Shown: positions 59,992 to 64,000 of the stretch, piece after piece | How positions within the stretch are numbered: position 1 is the first letter of the stretch | Layout: every line of letters starts with the position of its first letter | Assembly: GCA_964655175.1 (NCBI GenBank) | Contig: CAZZLY010000004.1 | Location: forward strand, 17,277-81,276 | Direction of reading: 5' to 3' | From: JAIOPA01 sp964655175 | GTDB lineage: Bacteria; Eisenbacteria; RBG-16-71-46 | DNA length: 64,000 nucleotides | Notes under the pieces: model-generated | The model's input: only the letters and a program-made list of their open reading frames with translations | Databases searched by the model: none | What the model was told of the DNA's origin: nothing | Made by a program: the position numbers and the translations under genes

Positions 59992-60888
59992 ATGCCCCGC
60001 GCCGCCGCCCCCGCCGCGTCCGCCCGCAAGAAGACCACGACCTCGCGCCGCCCCGCGCTCAAGGTCGTCAACGGTCGTCGTCCGCAGACCGTGGCCCGTC
60101 CGGCCACGACGTCCAAGGCGACCACCGCCGTCGTCGAGGCGCCCAAGGCCACGAAGGCCGCCACGTACAACAAGAACGACCTGCTCAAGCGCTTCGCGCC
60201 GCTCGTGCGCCACGTCGTCGAGCGCGTCGCCGCGACGCTGCCGCGCAACGTGGATCACGAGGACCTGTACTCGGCCGGCGTCCTGGGCCTGCTGGACGCG
60301 CACGCCAAGTTCGACACGCACAAGGGCGTGAAGTTCGAGACCTACGCCGTGTGGCGCATCAAGGGTGCCGTGCTCGACCAGCTGCGCGCGCTCGACTGGG
60401 CGTCGCGTTCGATGCGTCGCAAGGCGCGCAACCTCGACGGCGTGACGCGCAAGCTCGACCAGAAGCTGGGTCGCGCCGCGTCCGAGGACGAGGTCGCCCG
60501 CGAGCTCAAGATGTCGCGCGAGGACTTCTACCGTCTGCTCGACCACGTCCGTGGCGCCGTGCTCGTGTCGCTCGACGAGACGCGCGGCAACGACGGTGAC
60601 GACAACAGCACGCTGGCGGACCACCTCGCCGATCCGAACGTGGTCGACCTCGAGGCGCGCCTCATGGACGACCAGACCCGCCGCATGCTGCTGCGCACGA
60701 TCGACCAGCTGCCGGAGCAGGAGCGACTCGTGGTCGCGCTGTACTACTACGAGGCGCTGACGCTCAAGGAGATCGGTCGCACGCTCAACATCTCCGAGTC
60801 GCGCGTCTCGCAGGTGCACACCCGCGCCATGTCGCGTCTCAAGCTGCGCATGCAGAAGACGGCCGTCGCGTTCGACGAGGCCGCGTGA
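59992..60888 (+). CDS. fliA: Flagellar sigma factor FliA/WhiG (sigma-28)
   Basis: A 298-aa group 3 sigma factor. Region 2 runs from FAPLVRHVVERVAATLP through DHEDLYSAGVLGLLDA and FETYAVWRIKGAVLDQLRALDW, the FliA form. Region 3 has LGRAASEDEVARELKMS, and region 4 has LPEQERLVVALYYYEALTLKEIGRTLNISESRVSQ. About 60 basic, Ala/Thr-rich residues precede region 2, longer than in typical FliA (about 240 aa). An AAGGAG site lies before the ATG at 59992. It would transcribe late flagellar/chemotaxis genes; the FlgM-like peptide at 54950 may antagonise it. Confidence 0.9.
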   Translation: MPRAAAPAASARKKTTTSRRPALKVVNGRRPQTVARPATTSKATTAVVEAPKATKAATYNKNDLLKRFAPLVRHVVERVAATLPRNVDHEDLYSAGVLGLLDAHAKFDTHKGVKFETYAVWRIKGAVLDQLRALDWASRSMRRKARNLDGVTRKLDQKLGRAASEDEVARELKMSREDFYRLLDHVRGAVLVSLDETRGNDGDDNSTLADHLADPNVVDLEARLMDDQTRRMLLRTIDQLPEQERLVVALYYYEALTLKEIGRTLNISESRVSQVHTRAMSRLKLRMQKTAVAFDEAA

Positions 60889-60908
60889 GTCACGGGGGAG
60901 AGGCCACC

Positions 60909-61289
60909 ATGTCGAAGCTGCCCGCACCGCCCTACGAAGCCCTGGTCGAACGCCTCGAGGCGTTCGCGGTGGCGCTGGAGCAGGCGGGGCAGACGACCTC
61001 GGCGACCGAGCTGCGGGACACCCTGGCCCGGTGGGCGGGGGAGCAGGACGAGTGGAACCAGCGGGTGCGCGAGATCCTGGGCGTGCACCACGAGATCAAC
61101 AACGCGCTGGTGGGCGTGCGCGGCAACGCGCAACTGATGCTCATGCAGTCGGCCGGGCAGGCGCCCGGCGTGCGTGAGCGACTGGAGGTCGTGCTCCGTG
61201 AATCCAGCCGAATCCAAGAAGCGACCGGCCGACTCGGTGAACTCAAAGGCGTCCTCGGACGCGCCGTCCAGCGACCGCATGCCGCGTGA
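60909..61289 (+). CDS. Stand-alone histidine-kinase dimerisation (HisKA-like) protein
   Basis: A 126-aa helical protein. ILGVHHEINNALVGVRGNAQLMLM resembles the HisKA H-box of NtrB-type kinases (H-E-I-N-N-x-L), and the flanking helices fit a DHp hairpin, but there is no ATPase domain. It could be a phosphotransferase linking receivers, like Spo0B or ChpT in concept, or a dominant partner for the hybrid kinase downstream. ATG at 60909 is preferred for its GGGAGAGG ribosome site; GTG at 60885 overlaps the fliA stop and is also possible. Confidence 0.6.
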   Translation: MSKLPAPPYEALVERLEAFAVALEQAGQTTSATELRDTLARWAGEQDEWNQRVREILGVHHEINNALVGVRGNAQLMLMQSAGQAPGVRERLEVVLRESSRIQEATGRLGELKGVLGRAVQRPHAA

Positions 61290-62250
61290 TCGGAACACCG
61301 CGCCCGCGCTGACCCCGCCGCGCGACCGCAAGGGCGACACGCCCTCGCCGTCGGCGGAGCCGCGTACCGACCGCCGGGCCGCCTCGGGCTGCCTGTGGGA
61401 CGCGTGCGAGGCCCTGTTGTCGTCGCGCTTCGAAGCGGCGGCGCTCGAGCGTGCGCTCGACGCGCTCGTCACCGCTTTCGACTGCGACGGCGTCGCGCTG
61501 CACGGGTTGGGCGATGCGGGCCTGCTCGAGCCGTGGTGCGCCCGCGGGGCGTGGGACCGTGCGCCCGGCGATCTGCGTCAGGCCATGAGCGTGCCGCTGT
61601 TCCGGGGCGAGGAGCGCGTGGGCGCGCTCGATCTGCTCGCCAAGCCGGGTCAGCGTTGGCGCCCCGATCAGCTGTCGCTCGTGCGCACCGCCTCGGGGGC
61701 CCTGGGGGCCGCCGTCGGCGCGCGTCTCGAGCTCGAGCGTCTGCAGCACGCGCCGCATCGCGACCCGGTCACGGGTCTCGCGGACGGTCGTGCGTTCCGG
61801 CATCACCTCGTCGAGGCCATGGGCCGCGCCGAGGCCGACGGCACGCCGCTCGGTGTCGTGGTCGTGGACCTCGACCTGTTCGCCTCGCTCAACGAGAAGT
61901 ACGGCCGGCACGTGGGCGACCAGGTGCTCGCCGAGTGCGCGCTCGTGCTCAAGCTGGCGCTGCGCGAAGGCGACGTCATCGCGCGTCTGTCGGCCGATCG
62001 CTTCGCGGTCGCGCTGCCGGACTGCGATCTCGCGCCGGCGCGTCGTCTGGCCGAACGTCTCCGTCATGCGCTCGAGGAGCATCGCTTCCCGCGCGTCGGC
62101 CGTCTGAGCGTGTCCGCCGGTGTGGCGGCCTCGCCGCGCGACGGCATGGACCCCGCCGAACTGCTGACGTCGGCCGAGCGCATGCTCGGTCTGGCGAAGA
62201 AGGCCGGTCGGCATCGCACCGCCGCGAGCGGTCCGACGACCACCCACTAA
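61198..62250 (+). CDS. GAF plus degenerate GGDEF protein with retained I-site (candidate c-di-GMP receptor)
   Basis: About 350 aa. Residues 1-60 are charged and disordered. A GAF-like domain covers about 65-180, and a GGDEF fold about 185-345 (RDPVTGLADGRAF, VVDLDLFASLNEKYGRHVGD). The active-site GG(D/E)EF is replaced by SADRF (about 265-269), so cyclase activity is unlikely. The allosteric site R-E-G-D (about 256-259) keeps the exact RxxD register. That combination is seen in c-di-GMP receptors such as PelD. GTG at 61198 has GGAGG at 61184; ATG at 61279 would remove only the disordered part. It overlaps the previous gene. Confidence 0.75.
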   Translation: MNPAESKKRPADSVNSKASSDAPSSDRMPRDRNTAPALTPPRDRKGDTPSPSAEPRTDRRAASGCLWDACEALLSSRFEAAALERALDALVTAFDCDGVALHGLGDAGLLEPWCARGAWDRAPGDLRQAMSVPLFRGEERVGALDLLAKPGQRWRPDQLSLVRTASGALGAAVGARLELERLQHAPHRDPVTGLADGRAFRHHLVEAMGRAEADGTPLGVVVVDLDLFASLNEKYGRHVGDQVLAECALVLKLALREGDVIARLSADRFAVALPDCDLAPARRLAERLRHALEEHRFPRVGRLSVSAGVAASPRDGMDPAELLTSAERMLGLAKKAGRHRTAASGPTTTH

Positions 62251-62258
62251 GGCCCTCG

Positions 62259-64000
62259 ATGACCACCCCCCACGGTCCCGAGTCCCGCCCGCACGGTCCG
62301 ACCCACGGCCCGGACGTCCCGCCCGCCTACGTCATGGTGGTCGAGGACGATCCGACCGTGTCCGGCCTGCTGCGCGACGTGTTCGCGGGCGAGCCGTGGG
62401 AGATGCGGTTCGTGGACAACGGCGAGGAGGCCATGCGCCTCGTCGACGAGCGGTCCCCGGACCTGATCCTCACCGACATCACGCTGCCCGGGGCCTCGGG
62501 CATCGAGGTCATGAAGCACGCGCGCCGCGTCGATCCCGACGTCGCGATCGTCCTCATGACCGGCCAGGGTTCCGAACAGACCGCCGCCACCGCGGTCGAG
62601 CACGGCGCCAACGACTACCTCATCAAGCCGTTCGCCGACATCTTCGCGCTCGCCGAGCGTCTGCACCGGCAGTTGCGCAACCGCAACCTCAAGTTCGAGA
62701 ACCTGCGACTGCTCGACCAGCTGCGGGTACAGAACGAGGTCCTGCAGCGGCACGAGCAGGAGTTGCGCGAACGCGTCGCGCAGGCCACCGGCAACCTCGA
62801 CGCGCTCTACCGCGTGTCCATGGAGATCGGCGCCGACCTCGAACTGCAGCCGCGACTGCAGAAGATCACCGCCATCGCCGCCCGCCTCGTGACCGCGCGC
62901 GGCGCCGTGCTGTACCTGCCCAACGAGGCCGGCCGCGAGTTCCGCGCCGTGTGCATGGTGGGCGACGAATCCCCGTTCGCCGAGGACGGCGCGCCGCACT
63001 TCGTGCGCGGCGAGGGCTGGCTCGGGCGCACCGTCGAGGGGACCAACCCCGTGCTCGTGGGCATGCCCGGCGGCGCGCAGCTGGCGCTGCCCGGCTTCAC
63101 GCAGTCGTTCGCGCGCGAGGTGCTCGCGGTCCCCATGCACCAGCAGCGCGAGTGCGTCGGCGTGCTCGTCGTGTTCGATCGGCTCGAGGGCTTCACCTCC
63201 GACCACGCCGAGTTCCTGCGCATGTACGCCGCGCAGGCGGGCGTCCAGGTGCGCAACTCGCAGCTCTACCAGCGCACCAAGCTGCTCGACCGGCTCAAGT
63301 CCGAGTTCGTGGCCGTGGTCTCGCACGAGATCCGCACCCCGATCACGTCGGTCAAGGGCGCCGTCGAACTGCTCAGCGACACGCGCTACTTCCAGAACAA
63401 CGAACAGCAGAGCAAGCTCCTGAGCATCGCGCAGGCGAACGCCGAGCGACTGCTGCTGCTCATCAACGACATCCTCGATTTCTCCAAACTGGAATCGTCG
63501 TCGCTCACGATGACGCTCGAGCGGCAGCGCCTCGAACCCGTGGTGCTGCAGGCGGTGCAGGCGCTGCGCGTGCAGATCGAGGAGCGCCGCGTCCGGCTCA
63601 CGTTGTCGCTGCCGGACGACCTGCCCGATGCGATGATCGACGCGCATCGCGTGGCCCAGGTCGTGACCAACCTGTTGTCGAACGCCGTCAAGTTCTCGCC
63701 CACGGGCGGCGAGGTGGGCGTCGAGGCGTACATGAGCGGCTCGGAACTGCGCGTGTGCGTGCGCGACCGCGGCGAGGGCATCCGGGCCGAGGACCTGCCC
63801 AAGCTGTTCCACAAGTTCCAGCAGATCGACTCGCGCTCGACGCGCAAGTTCGGCGGCACGGGGCTGGGGCTCGTCATCTCGAAGGGCATCGTCGAGCAGC
63901 ACGGCGGCACGATCGGCGTGGACAGTCGCCCGGGCGAGGGCAGCACGTTCTGGTTCACGCTGCCGATCGCGCACCCGCAGGTCGTGGACACGCGCGACGC
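62259..64000 (+). CDS. Hybrid receiver-GAF-histidine kinase (3' partial)
   Basis: Open from ATG 62259 to the end of the window (580 codons). A His/Pro-rich lead (1-22) precedes a receiver domain: VMVVEDD, phospho-Asp73 (LILTDITLPG), Lys123. A coiled coil (about 130-180) joins a GAF domain (about 180-335). HisKA has His356 in VVSHEIRTPITSV. HATPase has NLLSNAVKFSP, DRGEGIRAEDLPKLF and GGTGLGLVIS, and ends near 570. An N-terminal receiver before a kinase is typical of sensors controlled by other phospho-donors. It is the last visible gene of the sigma-54 operon, 8 nt after the GGDEF gene. Confidence 0.92.
   Translation, partial: MTTPHGPESRPHGPTHGPDVPPAYVMVVEDDPTVSGLLRDVFAGEPWEMRFVDNGEEAMRLVDERSPDLILTDITLPGASGIEVMKHARRVDPDVAIVLMTGQGSEQTAATAVEHGANDYLIKPFADIFALAERLHRQLRNRNLKFENLRLLDQLRVQNEVLQRHEQELRERVAQATGNLDALYRVSMEIGADLELQPRLQKITAIAARLVTARGAVLYLPNEAGREFRAVCMVGDESPFAEDGAPHFVRGEGWLGRTVEGTNPVLVGMPGGAQLALPGFTQSFAREVLAVPMHQQRECVGVLVVFDRLEGFTSDHAEFLRMYAAQAGVQVRNSQLYQRTKLLDRLKSEFVAVVSHEIRTPITSVKGAVELLSDTRYFQNNEQQSKLLSIAQANAERLLLLINDILDFSKLESSSLTMTLERQRLEPVVLQAVQALRVQIEERRVRLTLSLPDDLPDAMIDAHRVAQVVTNLLSNAVKFSPTGGEVGVEAYMSGSELRVCVRDRGEGIRAEDLPKLFHKFQQIDSRSTRKFGGTGLGLVISKGIVEQHGGTIGVDSRPGEGSTFWFTLPIAHPQVVDTRD

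Overview
The window is a GC-rich (roughly 70% by eye), densely coded piece of a bacterial chromosome. It comes from a diderm-type organism: MurE carries the DNPR meso-diaminopimelate signature, and there is a lipid A-type acyltransferase, a heptose kinase/nucleotidyltransferase pair and the full Mur ligase set. Two secreted proteins end in a FlgD/T9SS-like C-terminal module, there is an MglA-type GTPase, and flagellar regulators are present. Together these fit an uncultivated or rarely cultured GC-rich lineage of the FCB/Gemmatimonadota/Eisenbacteria sort. That placement is an inference from gene content, not from a marker phylogeny. No tRNA, rRNA, CRISPR array, transposase or integrase was seen.

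Region 1 (1-23366, all +) is a surface-polysaccharide/glycoconjugate locus. It has two polyprenyl-phosphate sugar synthase-like GT2 enzymes, HddC/HddA-like heptose activation, about seven further glycosyltransferases, three large polytopic membrane proteins (GT-C-like and YfhO-like), a Wzx-type flippase, an AsnB amidotransferase, a methyltransferase with a C-terminal zinc ribbon, a FemAB/GNAT-like acyltransferase and a secreted propeller protein. Almost every junction is an ATGA/GTGA overlap, so it reads as a long translationally coupled operon. It ends at a hairpin near 23385.

Region 2 (23367-42252, +) is the dcw (division and cell wall) cluster: mraZ, a STAS-domain gene, rsmH, ftsL, ftsI (with PASTA domains), murE, murF, mraY, murD, ftsW, murG, murC, ftsQ, ftsA, ftsZ, then a TPR protein. 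It starts from a clear sigma-70 promoter followed by five MraZ-box-like repeats at exact 10-bp spacing. murB and ddl are absent from their usual place. A 15-bp bidirectional terminator closes it.

Region 3 (42253-55141) is mixed housekeeping: rpmB (-), recG, a zinc-ribbon protein, a vanadium haloperoxidase (-), an MFS / PimA-like glycosyltransferase / lipid acyltransferase operon (-), an unknown 138-aa protein, mglA with a long Pro/Thr tail, a small secreted protein, an isolated trpA, csrA with a structured leader, and a FlgM-like peptide.

Region 4 (55204-64000, +) is regulatory. An NtrB/NtrC-type pair comes first. A near-consensus sigma-54 promoter with an upstream dyad follows, and then a tightly coupled operon: CheY-like receiver, sigma-region-4-like peptide, small unknown, FlhG/MinD-like ATPase, FliA-like sigma factor, an orphan histidine-kinase dimerisation domain, a GAF plus degenerate GGDEF protein that keeps its c-di-GMP I-site, and a hybrid receiver-GAF-kinase that runs off the window. 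It looks like a motility/second-messenger control module under sigma-54, and it is the part of the window most likely to hold undescribed biology.
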